A DNA stretch of 64,000 nucleotides from Drosophila miranda. Taxonomy: Eukaryota; Arthropoda; Insecta; Diptera; Drosophilidae. The notes below the pieces were generated by a model. The model made no database searches. It was not told the origin of the DNA and saw only the letters and a program-made list of their open reading frames with translations. This document shows positions 46,709 through 58,697 of this stretch, piece after piece. Position numbers and translations under genes: made by a program. The DNA is taken from contig NC_046673.1 of assembly GCF_003369915.1 (NCBI RefSeq), forward strand, positions 21,877,718-21,941,717, written 5' to 3'. Position 1 is the stretch's first letter. Every line of letters starts with the position of its first letter.

Positions 46709-48103
46709 ATGTTCCAGCCACGTCTGAGATGCGGAACCATTTCTATATTTACACTGATGGCGATATGCGCTGCCGCAACCCCGCCCCCAATTACGGACAC
46801 AGTGTTTTTGGCGCCGGAATCATCCATCGATATCACCGCCAATAAGTATGGGCCAAATACTCTAAGGACATACTGCTATCCTGGTAAACCGCCCTCGCTA
46901 CTCAGTCTATTCGAAACGGTTGAGTTCTTTCTGGACATCGGCAACGATGACTATACCGAATATGGCGGACGCACTGCAAAGGAGGTGCTGGATCACTACA
47001 ATGAGCAGCGCTCCCTCTTCAGCCTTACGCTCTTCTCGCAGAAGCGTCAACGGATACATCTTTCACCATTTGAACCCGAGTGCATTGGTGTTTCCTCCAG
47101 GCAGCCCTACAATGTGAGACTCCATCATGCGCAGTTCGATGTCTGGCGATTTCTACAGTTTGGCTTGGGCGTCCTCGTCTTCTGCAGTAGCCGTACCTTG
47201 GCCAAGAACAGCATATTCTATTATTTGGCTGGCATTGTGCTGGGTATATGCTGCTCGCTGCTGCTCATCATCTCTTTAACATCAAAACTTTTCCCCAGAC
47301 GTCCCGTGATGTATGGCGTCCTGATTGGTGGCTGGACAATTGGAGTATATATACTCATGCAGTTGGCCGACAACATGCGTCTAATCCTATTGACCTATCG
47401 CGACTATGTGGTTTGGTATTTGATAATAACCGGCCTCATCTCATTCCTCGTCTGCTACCGCATCGGCCCACCTAAGAATCGGCGCTCCCAGAACATCATC
47501 ATGTGGCTGCTCCAGGCGGTTGGTGGGGGTCTGGCCTACTTTAGTAGCTGGCATTCTAGTGGAGTTGTATTTCTGATAGTCTCTGTCTTTGTGGCATACT
47601 ATTTCCCACAATCGATCGTGGTATATGGGAAAGCGCTCTATCGACGCCGCATTCCGCCCAAGCGGCGCCTGCTCACAGAAGAAGAGTACTACCAGCAGAC
47701 GGTAAACGAGACACAAAAGTCACTGGCGCAGCTGCGCGAGTTCGTCAACAGCCCCAACTGCAAGCAGTGGAACATAATGAGCAACCTGCGAAATCCCATT
47801 CGCTTCGCTTTCTTTGCCAATGGGGAACCACATTTGTTCGACGAAGAGATCGAGGACTACTCACGCACCATAGAAGAGTCAATGGAGGCTGCCGACCAGA
47901 ACGAGGCCGAGGACTATCTGCAGTGCAGCATGCACTACCGGCCCTTGTCCAACCATGGGTTCAACGTCAGCCAGGATCATCGTCGTCGGGCGCCTATGCC
48001 CCAGCTCCATTCACCAGCCTACCAACGAGACACGCTACGTGCGAACATCCAGCAGCCCTATGAGTCTGATAGCGATGACGACGAATACACGGAGCAGGAT
48101 TAA
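46709..48103 (+). CDS. Nemp: Nuclear envelope integral membrane protein (Nemp), copy 2
   Basis: Intact 464-residue frame, same layout as copy 1. Nine base differences fall in seven codons and change T10, E37, P62, G86, V213, M223 and F368; I found no silent difference over the 1395 bp. Four changes are in the lumenal domain, two in or beside a membrane segment and one in the tail. Which state is ancestral cannot be told here. Confidence 0.92.
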   Translation: MFQPRLRCGTISIFTLMAICAAATPPPITDTVFLAPESSIDITANKYGPNTLRTYCYPGKPPSLLSLFETVEFFLDIGNDDYTEYGGRTAKEVLDHYNEQRSLFSLTLFSQKRQRIHLSPFEPECIGVSSRQPYNVRLHHAQFDVWRFLQFGLGVLVFCSSRTLAKNSIFYYLAGIVLGICCSLLLIISLTSKLFPRRPVMYGVLIGGWTIGVYILMQLADNMRLILLTYRDYVVWYLIITGLISFLVCYRIGPPKNRRSQNIIMWLLQAVGGGLAYFSSWHSSGVVFLIVSVFVAYYFPQSIVVYGKALYRRRIPPKRRLLTEEEYYQQTVNETQKSLAQLREFVNSPNCKQWNIMSNLRNPIRFAFFANGEPHLFDEEIEDYSRTIEESMEAADQNEAEDYLQCSMHYRPLSNHGFNVSQDHRRRAPMPQLHSPAYQRDTLRANIQQPYESDSDDDEYTEQD

Positions 48104-48811
48104 GACCAAAAAGGAGAAAAACGAAAAGAGCCGATCCACACGAATCAAGAGACTCATTAGACTAAGATAAGATTACATTTTCTGATATGGGTTTGTGTAC
48201 TTTGGTCAAGTTCCCGTTCCCTCAAAGAATGTTTACACTCAGGTTGCTAAATGAATGAATTTCATGCTAATTTTTCAACCTTATCGCACCATTGGCTGTT
48301 TTGCCAGATTCACGAAAAAGTTCCTTCGATCGCCGCTTAATTATAGTGAATGCCAAATAAGGAGAAGTCATAGAGATATACACCTAAAACGCATGCGATC
48401 ATTTTCATTTAATTTTCAAAATTGTCTCGTACCAAATAGCTACATATAAACGAAAATGAGTACTTACTTAATATTTCGCGACTAGCCATTGGAACCGACC
48501 TCTACAATTATTTTGCGAAAGAGTATCTCGCCTTACTTTATGACTGACTGACTAAATACACTTGATTTAATTCAATAACTGACCTCAACCAGACACATAC
48601 ATACAATCAATTATTAACCACCACTTTCTTAGCCATTTAACCATTTACTTAACAATGATTTGCTGAAACGCACTGTATTGCTCCACTCGGTATAGTTCTT
48701 AACTTTCTTTCTGGATATTGTTTTACTGGACCCGAACATCTGTAAATTTGCATTGTACAAAAGAAATTATTTTCGGAATAAATCAAAATTTTTACTTTAT
48801 TGCCATCTCTT

Positions 48812-49990
48812 TCATTTTGGCGGGGCGCAGTCCACGGGCAGCCACTGGCAGGCCTGTGATGGAGGCGTATGCATCTGTCCCGGCAGCATCTTGATTAGGC
48901 GTCGTTCCTTGTCAAGCATTTCAGCGGCACAGAGTGTGAGGTCGCGCTGGCGAAAGATGAGGGCATCTTCTACATAAGTGATGGTCCAGAAGCTGGTCGA
49001 GGAGCTGGGACTGCCCGAACGAAGCGCAGCCAGGCGATTTCCCTCGCTGGGATCCACAAAGAAGTACCATTTGAAGAGTTCACTGCGCAGCGAGAACACA
49101 GGCGTGGAGTGCTGCTCCTGGACAAACGCTCGAATGAGACCCGCCGAGTCCGTATAGTTCTGCTCATGCCAAGTGAAGACCTGCCGTCCGTTGAGGCCGT
49201 AGTTCCAGTCATCAGTGATGGTCGTATACAAATACTCACGGTTATCGCGACTGAGCAAGCAGAAGCCTTGGGGATGAAAGAGGGCCCCCAGCACTGGCGG
49301 CAGACTGTGATTCAGTGCCTCTACTCGCCGTTGCAGCGACGCGTCCACGCTGGCATACATGTGATGGGTCTGGATCTTGCTCACCGCATGCGCCATGTTG
49401 AACAGAAAGGCCTCGTTGCTATCGTGCATTGTCTGGTAGCGCCAGAAGAGCGATAGCTGGGCCTCGATCATCATTTTGAAGCTGACTTCGTCCCTGTCCG
49501 TGTACAGCTTGTCCAGTTGCTGAGTGAGCTTCTCCAGCGGCCGGTGGAAGTAGACGTCTTCGATGGTATGCTCTAGGATGTCACGAACTAGGGACGGTTC
49601 TATGCTGGATCCCACATACATGCCATACGACTGAATGCTCTCCTCGGCATTGATGAGATTGGCCAGGCGTTGCGACATCAGTGACCGCAGGTGCCGTCGC
49701 ACCTCCTGCTGCAACTCACAGGCCGAGCGCCCCGTGGGTCCACTGGTACACTGCATATCAGTGCGTATGAAGTTACCCAGCTGGGTGTAAAGACCTTTTA
49801 CCTTGTCGGTATCATCGATAAAGTCGGACCGTATAGCTCCCCAAATGCTTTGAAAAACTTGCAGCTTATCGGCGCTGTTGGCAGCACGTCGCAGGATCAC
49901 CTGGTAGCCTTCCAAGTCCGGTTCCACCGGAAAAATTTCGGCGGCAGCCACCAAGATCAGTAGGCCGATGACTAACAGCAGACGATGCAT
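48812..49990 (-). CDS. Secreted protein of unknown family, copy 2
   Basis: Identical in protein to 36000-37178; I saw one silent difference near the stop codon (GCC for GCA). Confidence 0.8.
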   Translation of the reverse strand: MHRLLLVIGLLILVAAAEIFPVEPDLEGYQVILRRAANSADKLQVFQSIWGAIRSDFIDDTDKVKGLYTQLGNFIRTDMQCTSGPTGRSACELQQEVRRHLRSLMSQRLANLINAEESIQSYGMYVGSSIEPSLVRDILEHTIEDVYFHRPLEKLTQQLDKLYTDRDEVSFKMMIEAQLSLFWRYQTMHDSNEAFLFNMAHAVSKIQTHHMYASVDASLQRRVEALNHSLPPVLGALFHPQGFCLLSRDNREYLYTTITDDWNYGLNGRQVFTWHEQNYTDSAGLIRAFVQEQHSTPVFSLRSELFKWYFFVDPSEGNRLAALRSGSPSSSTSFWTITYVEDALIFRQRDLTLCAAEMLDKERRLIKMLPGQMHTPPSQACQWLPVDCAPPK

Positions 49991-50043
49991 CTCGACTGGC
50001 GCACAGTTGGCAAATGCCTTATCGAGCGGATGCCAGGCAAGGG

Positions 50044-50443
50044 TCAATGGAGGTCCATCTTGATTTGCTTGGCTTCATGACTAGATTGATTGGAGCAACA
50101 GGGTTCTTCCGCAATCGGTCGCTTGCCTCCAACCATGGACACCACTTTAATGCGCTCCGTTAGCTGATCGATCTCCATGGGTTTCTGGGGACGGCGATCC
50201 CGTGGCTCGCGGCGCGGCAGCGGCACAATGAATCCTTTGTATATCACCCGTAGTTCATCTAGCGTCAATTCCTTTGCATTTGTCAAATGCAGCTCCCTCT
50301 GCAAAAAACAAACAACAAAAATTACTGTTACATTATACACATTTACATGAGACAACATACATAAGTCCTGTGTGAAAATGGATGTTTACCCTTTTGAATT
50401 GCTCCAATATGTCTTCGCGAGTCAGTTCGTGCAAGGTGTCCAT
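50044..50443 (-). CDS. Ashwin-like protein, copy 2
   Basis: Exons 50390-50443 and 50044-50298, identical in protein to copy 1, and again 53 bases ahead of the secreted-protein gene. Confidence 0.62.
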
Positions 50444-51162
50444 GACTATTGTTATTAATTAATTGAGAACTGCAGGTGATACATGAAAATAGCGACGTCT
50501 CGGTCGAGCTTAACCCACCTAACGCCCCTCTATTTAAACCGGTGAACAACTTGAGTTTGTTTTACTGTATGTCAATTCTTCTTATGGAAACATCCTATCC
50601 TTTCTCTTTACTTAAAAAAATGTTTAAACTTTGATTATTTTCGTGGAGTGTAGTTTACTATCCAATGGTCTACAATGGACTAATCGTTCTCTGTCACAGA
50701 TCGCAAATCATATTCCTCGATTTTGATATTCGTTTAATTATCACTAGCTAGCTGGGACCCTCAGCCTTGAACACATAATTTTAGCCGATTGATCAATCAA
50801 TTTTCTACAAGATTGACTAATTTTAACGACTCCTTTTTATTGCATTGTTTATAAAAAAAATTGAGACAAAAAAGGTCAAAGCATAAAATGTGAGTGTGTA
50901 CGTAATGTAACGTAAGTGCGTTTGGAATTTTACGTAATTTTTGCTTGGTGGTCACCCTAATGCGCTAGCCAGACGTCTAATTACCCCGCCAAGGAAAAGA
51001 AGACTCAAAAGGTGTCATCCACTGGATCTCCCTACTAGATCCCTCCTATAAATTCCATTAACTTTGTATAAATAAATGTAAATAATGTATATACCCCATC
51101 CATATATGTAACATTAATTTTATGTATGTACATATGTATCTCCTGTGATCAATTTTTTGTCC

Positions 51163-51572
51163 CCTTACATGTAAAACTAGATTAAAATGACAGGAAAGGT
51201 AGCAGTAAGCTTGTTTACAATAAAATACAAATTTCCCACATGAAAAAGATAGATTGTGGAGAGTGGCGCCGGGTAAGAGCTAAATATTATTTTGTGGAAT
51301 AATTATCATTGAAAATTATTCATTTCTCAAATAAATATTGCATTGATGTTTAAAAAAAATCGAATAACACTATATTCCATTAATCTGATAAGCAATACGA
51401 TTCAATTCTGGCGGGTCGATCATTGGGGAAAATGTTGCATACTTTTGGGCGAGGCAATTCAAGTGAATATCTTTTCTTTTTTTTTTTTTTTTTCATGTGG
51501 AAAATTTGTATTTTATTGTAAACAAGTTTACTGCTACCTTTCGTGGCAACTTAATCTAGTTTTACATAAGTG
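51163..51572. mobile_element. MITE-like element, copy 2
   Basis: Same element as 38351-38756, differing mainly in the poly-T run. It was duplicated with the unit rather than inserted twice. Confidence 0.6.
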
Positions 51573-52332
51573 AATATCAGCTTCCGAACAACCGTTCATT
51601 TGACAGGTGAAGACACTGGGAGTTGATTTTAAAGAAAAATAATTATCTGTATGCCGTGCACCATACGCCGGATCCGAGCTATAATCATGGCCGAGAGCTC
51701 AGATTCGACCTGAAGACGCACCAACATGTCAACCATACCAAAATGGAACCCTCGCACCAAATTGGTACTTCCGCACCAAGATGGTACTCCCGCATCCACA
51801 TAGCACCTATGGCCCTGGACACACAGTCTGAAATGATATACTATACAGCTTTGCATATCGACCGACCTGCTCGACCTATCGAGCTCTAACGGCTTCATCG
51901 AAGAAATTAAATGGGGCAGTAAGCATAGCCAAAAATAATTGAGAACCACACATGAAATAAAAAAACTCATTCCAAACCACCCAAGAGGCGGAGTTTTTTG
52001 TGCGTTATTTTTTAAGTGGTGTCCCCAATAGGCCTAATCCACTATATTTACTTTGGGGGCGGGGCCTTGCGAACATGTGAAGCCGTCTCGAAGAAGTGTC
52101 TGGAAGTATCAAGTTATTAAAACCATTATTGCTTTGACTTTAATTTAATTTAATTAATTTTGACTTTACTTCCCTTTTGCGTTTTGGAGCGTGGATCTGT
52201 TCGAAATGCCTACCTTTCCACCGAAGCGTCTCGAATCCTCTGATTGATTTGGCGTATATGCCTGAAAGTAGAAGGTTCCCTTGTTGCATGACATCGCTCA
52301 TCGGTCGCCCCATCAACAGCCGCAATCGCTGC

Positions 52333-52925
52333 CTACAAAATCTTTAAAAGTCCGTATGCAACAGTCGCACCGCACTCTAGAAAATTGCAGGGAAGTACAG
52401 TAGAGTAGGGAAAAAAAAGAGATATTTTACGTGGTTTCTTCGGTGCAAGAAGCGGTGTCCCGACTAAGCGGGCTATAAAATAGAGAGCATCCTCTTGAAG
52501 GTCATTAGGCTGGCTAATCTTGGATGCATAATTTATAATGTCCGCTGCAAAACTTTTAATAATGAAACCCATTGTTTCGAGCTCAATGAAATTGACTTCC
52601 TTCAGCTCCAATGGGGTTGCGCGCGGAATAGAAAACAATTTTTCAGCCATCTTTCGATGTTGAACAACTCCGGTGGTTAATATTGATCATATTCTTCGGG
52701 GACTATTGAGTGATAATCCGCCAAATTATCGAATGCGTCTCTCCAATTCGTCGGCGTGAAGCTCGAATCATATAATTTTCTTAGAATAACATTGTAGAAG
52801 GGTGTTTTTGTGTTGCCGGAAAAAATTGTATCCAGATGGGTAACATCACACAAAGCTGGAAGATGCCTGAATCGGCATTTGAAACGGCCAATAGCCGTTA
52901 GATTGTCTGCTAGGCCCATATCCAT
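52333..52925 (-). CDS. Pair of short ORFs of unknown origin, copy 2
   Basis: Same two frames as copy 1 (52677-52925 and 52333-52650). The upstream 80 bp present in unit 1 is missing here, which leaves the ATG-started frames untouched. Confidence 0.45.
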
Positions 52926-53209
52926 ACTCCTTTGCAGGACGATACTTAAGGCCGCGTTTATTTTTTTAAAGCCTAGCTTGGAACGGTTATGAACGGGTGT
53001 AAGTACTTGCTTTTTGCTTTTTATATTATTTTTATATTTGACAGAACCGCGAATTCGCTCAGAATTGTTCTTAGTTTTGTCCAGGAGACTCTTGGAACAT
53101 TCACCACAAACACGATCACCGCGGGATCATATGAATTATGATTTCCAATTATTTATAATATTTAGACGGGTTAGCTCATTACTCTATCTGCTATCCATGG
53201 AGACAATCT

Positions 53210-56200
53210 CCGTTCGTCGATTTCATTTCCAAACTCCAGCGGATCGCACGTCGTATTTGACGTTGACATTGACAGGCGAACGAGGAGGAGGAAACGATTT
53301 CCTTTTGCCATATTTTTTGGCACTTTATGTGCCTGCAGATAAGGCATGCCCAATGACGGGGACTTCTTTATAAGTATGTATTCTCATTGTTGTATAATTT
53401 TTTTGGGATGGGAATGGCGATGTGGATGGGTATGGGGATGGGCATTTCAAGTGTTTAGCGTTAATCGTTTCCTTCGTCTCCGTCTCCGTGTCGGTACAGG
53501 TCCAGGTCCATCGAAAACAAATTGATATGCGTTAGTGATCGCTGGTTCGTTTATTATCCTTTGCCCGCTCGGGGCATTTGAAAGCGTTTCACGTCGGTTT
53601 TGCCACTTCACCGAGGGGTTCGGTTCGTCGTCTTTTGCCTTTACTCAAATATCACTTCAGATCGTCTGTCCCGCTGTCCATCCGTCCGCCTGGCTGTCTT
53701 TCTGTATCTTTTTTTAAAGACAAACTCACATGTTGTTCAGTTGTGTGCCCATTGCCGTAAAAAATCGAAGCGCTCTCATCAGTAGGGGGTCGTCGTGGCT
53801 GCTGATTGGAGATTTTCCGTAAGTGCATTCAAGTATTTCATCCCAGTAATGGTGTGTGTGTGTGTCGTGCCTTTTGCCTTAGATATTTAGTTGAACCCTT
53901 AGAAAATACTTCATTGATTATGTTAATATGAAAATAACCCATCCCCTACTCCACATTCTTCTGTCCCTCTTTGTCTCTCCTTTTCCCAACCGGCTTTATC
54001 GCTGGGCACTCTTCTAACCTTCGGCTGCTCATTGTTTTAGTCGGGTCTCTTCCTTCTTCTGCTTTTACCCAATGACCAAAGATTTTCATAATCTTTGAAT
54101 TGTTGTCAACGGTTTGGTTTCCCTTCCCCCTGTCCCATTCCCCCCCATACTACTAATATCTCCACCGATTTAGCTCAGGGTTTTCTCCGCACACGCACAA
54201 ACACAGGCACACACAGAAGACTCTTTTGAGAGTGACACAACACACACGATCACGCTCCCGTTCCCGTTTCAGTCCCCGGTTCACACGTTACCCATGGAAA
54301 ATTTCGTCTTGTTCTGTGCTGTAATTATATATGTTGATCAGTTTTCAATCGTTTACATATAAATCTGGGCATTTTCTGTTTGTGTGTCACTCTTGTTTTC
54401 CCTTCATTCTGGCTATTTGTGGAGTTTTCTGATGTTGAAGTTGAGGTTTAGAGGTCCGTCACCCTCGATTTACATGTGTAATATGTACTGATGGAAAAGT
54501 GTACACACCGCACACCGTTCGTCCTTATTGCTATGGGAAATGCTTTAATTGCTTTGTGGGGGAGGGGGTCAGCTGGTGAAAAATTGTATTTACATATGTT
54601 TAGTTTAGTTTCTTATCTTAAGTTTCCATAAAAACGTCAATATATTTCCAGTATAGATTTGGTTTACAAGTATATTTTATATCTCGAACTCCAATCTTTA
54701 GTGATTGATGTATGTAACATATGTACATATGTATATGTATGAATCTAGAAGCATTCCAGGATATTTATACGGGTTTCAACCAACATTACTGATCGTGCTA
54801 ATATTTTCGTATTTTGTGGTTGTTTTCAACAGAGATACAACATTATTGTCTTTCCCTTTTGATTCGTTTACGAGTTATGATAGGTTGTAACGGGACTTAC
54901 ACAAAACACACAGCAGATGAAGAGGGCAATGTGTTCTATCCACAGATCCCATCGAATTCCATTTTGCAGTTATCCTTTTGCAATTGATTTCCATGTTTAC
55001 AGCTCATACACTATATAGAAATTTCTTTCGATACCTACCCCCGAAACACAACCCGCACACAGTACACACACATGTCCATTCATGTCAGGGAGGACCAAAT
55101 CATCTGTGACTTTTCAATGACTCTGGGCCAATATTGTCGAACCGTAAACAACTGCAATGGAATTCGAAATTTGGATGCCTTGTAAGTGGATACTTGGACA
55201 GCACTTTGGACTGTCATTTGTTTGTAATAAATAAAGGAAAGGATCGCTCGCTCGCTGCCGATGCCACTCCCGTTACAGCTGAAGATCCCTGTGTGTGTGC
55301 CTGGAAAATAAAGCAATTAAAAGTGTTTCTGTCACTGCCCCGTACAGCCAGCAGAAGACACTTGCAGGCGTGCCTGTGCCTTCCGTCCAATGCATAGCCG
55401 ACAATAATAAAAAAAAGGAAACCAAACGAAATTATTTCCAACACATGGAAGGGACTCCAAATGCATTGAAATAGACACATGCAACCGTAGAACTGTAGAG
55501 AGTAATACAACTTTTGCCTTAATTTGCATTTAGGCTGAATGAAACTCTGCAGAGACTGAAGCAGAAGCTGAAGTGTCTTTTGTCCGAACTGAAAGAGGAA
55601 CAGGCGCGACTTCCTTCCGCAGGAGCTGGACCAGGCCCCGTCAACTTCCTCTACAATACCAACAACAGAGGGAACCAACAACAAAGAGAAAAGTTCTGCC
55701 CATCCTCCTCCTCAACGCCACGCCGCCGTCGCGACTAAATAGCTTGCATACGCAGATGAGGCTGTTGCTGAGGACTCGATCGGCCAGGCCTGGCCAGCCA
55801 TTGCCGGCAATCAGCTCCGCTCCGCACCGCTCGGTTCAGCGCAGTTCAGTTCGAATTGGATTGACTCAGCAGTCGGCATCAGCATCAGCCTGAAGCTCGA
55901 CATCACCGCGACTCTCGACTCCGATCTTTGGCACATAAAAGTTTTAAACAAAATGTTGTTAAACAAGGGGGGAGGAAGCCAGTCAGTACGTTAAGTGGCG
56001 ATAAAGAAAAAATTAGCTTGAACTTGGAATTGAAATGATTTGCTTTTTTCCGCATAAATGCAACTTTTTAACGAAAGCAACTCACGCACACACCGACACC
56101 AGACACAGAGACATCTCAAGCCAAAGAATGCAAAATATATTGCATGCGACATGTGGGAAAAGGGTTCGGGTTCGCAAAAACAGGTTTCGCTCATTAATAA

Positions 56201-56387
56201 GTGATTCAACATTTGGGTCAAGGTTTCAGCCAGGCCAGGCTAGACGAGACGACAGAGCTCAATCAGGTCTATACACAGTACGTAGTACGTAGATATGTTT
56301 GTTAATTTGCTGATGCTGCATCTTTCGCCGATGGCAGGCTATAAATAACCCAAGGATGGTTTATCGCATAGGATCTTTTGTGGGCGG
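53210..56387. other. Intergenic, no supported gene
   Basis: Unique sequence after the duplication: pyrimidine-rich and CA/GT-rich stretches (for example GTGTGTGTG near 53848), AT-rich DNA with GTATGTACATATG repeats near 54705-54740. Short frames on both strands lack any supporting feature. It could be untranslated or intronic sequence of a gene outside the window. Confidence 0.4.
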
Positions 56388-57941
56388 TTACCTTCGTAAG
56401 CCGCGCCCTCGCTTTGCAACGGGATGCAGCTCCAAACGGGCCGTCTTCAGCTGGACCCTGAAGTTGAAGCTATAGTTGATGTCCGCCGTTTGGTACACTG
56501 ATTTGAGACCTGCCTCCGCATAGCTGAGTGCTTCTTTCGAAGCGAAGATAGTTGGCGTGGTACAGTTCGTGCACGAGGAGCATGGAGCTTCCTTGGCGGC
56601 GATTGCGGAGACGTATTTGGCCGATGTCTGCTCCACCAGCGTTCGACTAAGCGGCTTGATGGCGAGCAAATGGTCCAGGAGGCGCAGCTTGGACTGCGCC
56701 TTGTCAAGGTTCTCCATCTGCAGGTTCATCCAGAGCCACGAGATGAGCACCTCAATGGTCCGCAGGGCCATACCCGACTGCAGCACCAGGTTAAGCATGG
56801 TGCCGTAGAAGGCGAACCGCTCGGTCAGCCGGTTGGCCGCACATTTGGTGCTCCCCAGGGCTCCCAGGTCCACGCTGGACACTGTGCAGTAGTTGTCGAC
56901 CTGACGACCAGCGTGTCTAACTGTCGCAGGGGCGTCGGGCCTGCCCAGGCCGCTGCACCGGTTCTTCCGCAGGTACTCCAATCGAAAGCGAACTGTCTGG
57001 ATTGTGATCTGCACAATGGCGCTCTTGCCAACTCGCTCATCGAACTCGGCGCGCAGCTCCTCGGCCTGCAGCAACAGCAGCTGGGCGTGGCACAGGCAGC
57101 CCTGCCGCGCATAGTAGCTGGCCATGTGGCAGAGGCAGAGCATCACTATAGTATGTTGGCGCTTAAAGAACCATCCGTTTTGGAGCTGAGGCCACAGATC
57201 GTCGAGCAGCTCCTGCGCTCGATCCACCTCCTCGGAGAGTTGGAGCTGCTGGTTAGAATTCAGATGGTCTTGTCCCAGGAAGTGGGTCAGGGTTCTCAGG
57301 TGAATCTCTCATCCAGCATTCGCCCAATCCTAAGTATCAGCAGCCAGGCTTCATCGGCCTGCGCCATGGCTGCAGCAATTGCATCGTCGATCAGGGCTTC
57401 CCAAGAACCCCGATAAATTGACTAAAATATTTGGTTACCCTTTCCAGCCTTTGCAGCCGGGCTGAAATGTGAATGTGAAATTGAATAAATGATCTCTATG
57501 AATTTTTGGTGGTCCTGAAAAGGATCGATTTGTTGACGCATGTCAACCGGGCCGGTTCCGGGTTTGGGAGTAAGCCTTTCGACGTCTCCAACTACAGTCG
57601 CTATGAACCGATACGGTCGGTTGCGAACAATCACCGACCCGAACAGCTCCAGATTGGTGCTATTCAGCATGCACAAGGTGATGAAAGGTGTCGTCCCCGG
57701 GTAGGAAACAATCCGTTCAACAAGGCGTTGAACCTGTGCCACCTCCGTGGTCAGCCGAGTCCGTACGATATTTTCGTGATCAGAGGGGTACGTCGAGATC
57801 GGTGGATATGCAGTGTCCTGCTGTGAACTTCAGGTGAAAGAGCTGCTTCAGCACCGTGTCCACCACCTCGTACTCATCCGCCAATAGTTTGCGCAGGTGA
57901 ACGCTATCCCATAGCACAGGGTATGGTGTCGACACCATTTG
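56388..57941 (-). pseudogene. Degraded helical-repeat protein gene, possibly separase-complex (Three rows-like)
   Basis: A coding sequence starts MVSTPYPVLWDSVHLRKLL (ATG at 57941) and continues in pieces: SDHENIVRTRLTTEVAQV with FITLCMLNSTNLELFGSV, then LIDDAIAAAMAQADEAWLL, LRTLTHFLGQDHLN, and a long open part to 56388 (AQELLDDLWPQLQNGWFFKR, MLCLCHMASYYARQG, ERFAFYGTMLNLVLQSG, VLISWLWMNLQMENLDKAQS). At least three frame shifts or stops separate pieces, so it is a pseudogene or has short introns I cannot place. The helical, TPR-like character and paired Trp/Leu motifs recall the N-terminal half of separase, which in flies is the separate protein Three rows. That identification is tentative. 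Confidence 0.55.
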
Positions 57942-57959
57942 TTAACAATACAATTTTAA

Positions 57960-58583
57960 CATCATAGGAGAAATTACGCGACGCGACCAGATTGTTTTGG
58001 TCCGGACAGTGTACGGTCTGACCCTTAGAAATATACCTCACAGTTTCAAAATATACCGCAAATATACTGACAATATACGCGTTAAAAAATACTGGAAAAT
58101 ACTTTGATAAATAAATAAAATATATTTACAAATAGTTCGAATCGTGATTGCCACATACATACAAACAAGATTTTAGACAAAATCCAATAAAAGCAAGTAT
58201 CTAGAACAACCCAGTCAGGTAGAAAATTCATTCATTAATCGGATAAAATAATGTGAGCAGAGCTAAAAGATTTATCTAGCTAGTATTATTCCATGGAATA
58301 TCAAAATCGAGGAATATGGTTTCCAATCCTCGATGGAAAACGATTAACCCATTGCAAGCCAAGGGGGTATTTTAATATTCCACCGAAAATAATAAAAATC
58401 TAATAATCTGAGCGCAGTTCAGGTGAAAGATATCGTGGTTTTTTTAAGTTCAGAGCAAAGATGGCAGGAATCTACAAAAAGAATTTACAATCGTTAATAA
58501 ACTCCGCCATATACCTCAAGTAGTTGAACTATTTAAATAGGCGGGACTTAAGTGGACTAAGTTCGGTTTTTCATCATAAGAGA
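57960..58583. other. 5' flank of the degraded gene and AT-rich spacer
   Basis: AAATATACC motifs at about 58028-58078 resemble the Nemp promoter region (GGTATATTT on the other strand). The rest is AT-rich without a gene. Confidence 0.4.
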
Positions 58584-58594
58584 CGGTCACACTT
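58584..58594 (+). promoter_or_regulatory. Core-promoter motif-1-like site
   Basis: CGGTCACACTT is one base from the Drosophila motif 1 consensus YGGTCACACTR and lies 104 bases upstream of an ATG at 58698. Confidence 0.45.
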
Positions 58595-58697
58595 GTCAAA
58601 CGTCAAAACAGTAAAATTTTCATTCGAAATTGGGATCGATCGGCTGGAGAGATCGGCTGCTATTCGTTGCCAATTCGGCGCTACTGCGGCCCGGAAC

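Larger units (their letters stand above)
42930..53209 (+). repeat. Direct duplication unit 2 (about 10.3 kb)
   Basis: Partner of 30133-40473. Similarity ends after CCATGGAGACAATC: unit 1 then runs into copy E, unit 2 into unique sequence. Confidence 0.9.

Noticed and set aside
55214-55893. Frames of about 100-156 codons on both strands
   Set aside because: Overlapping frames without motif, codon bias or splice signals; treated as chance.
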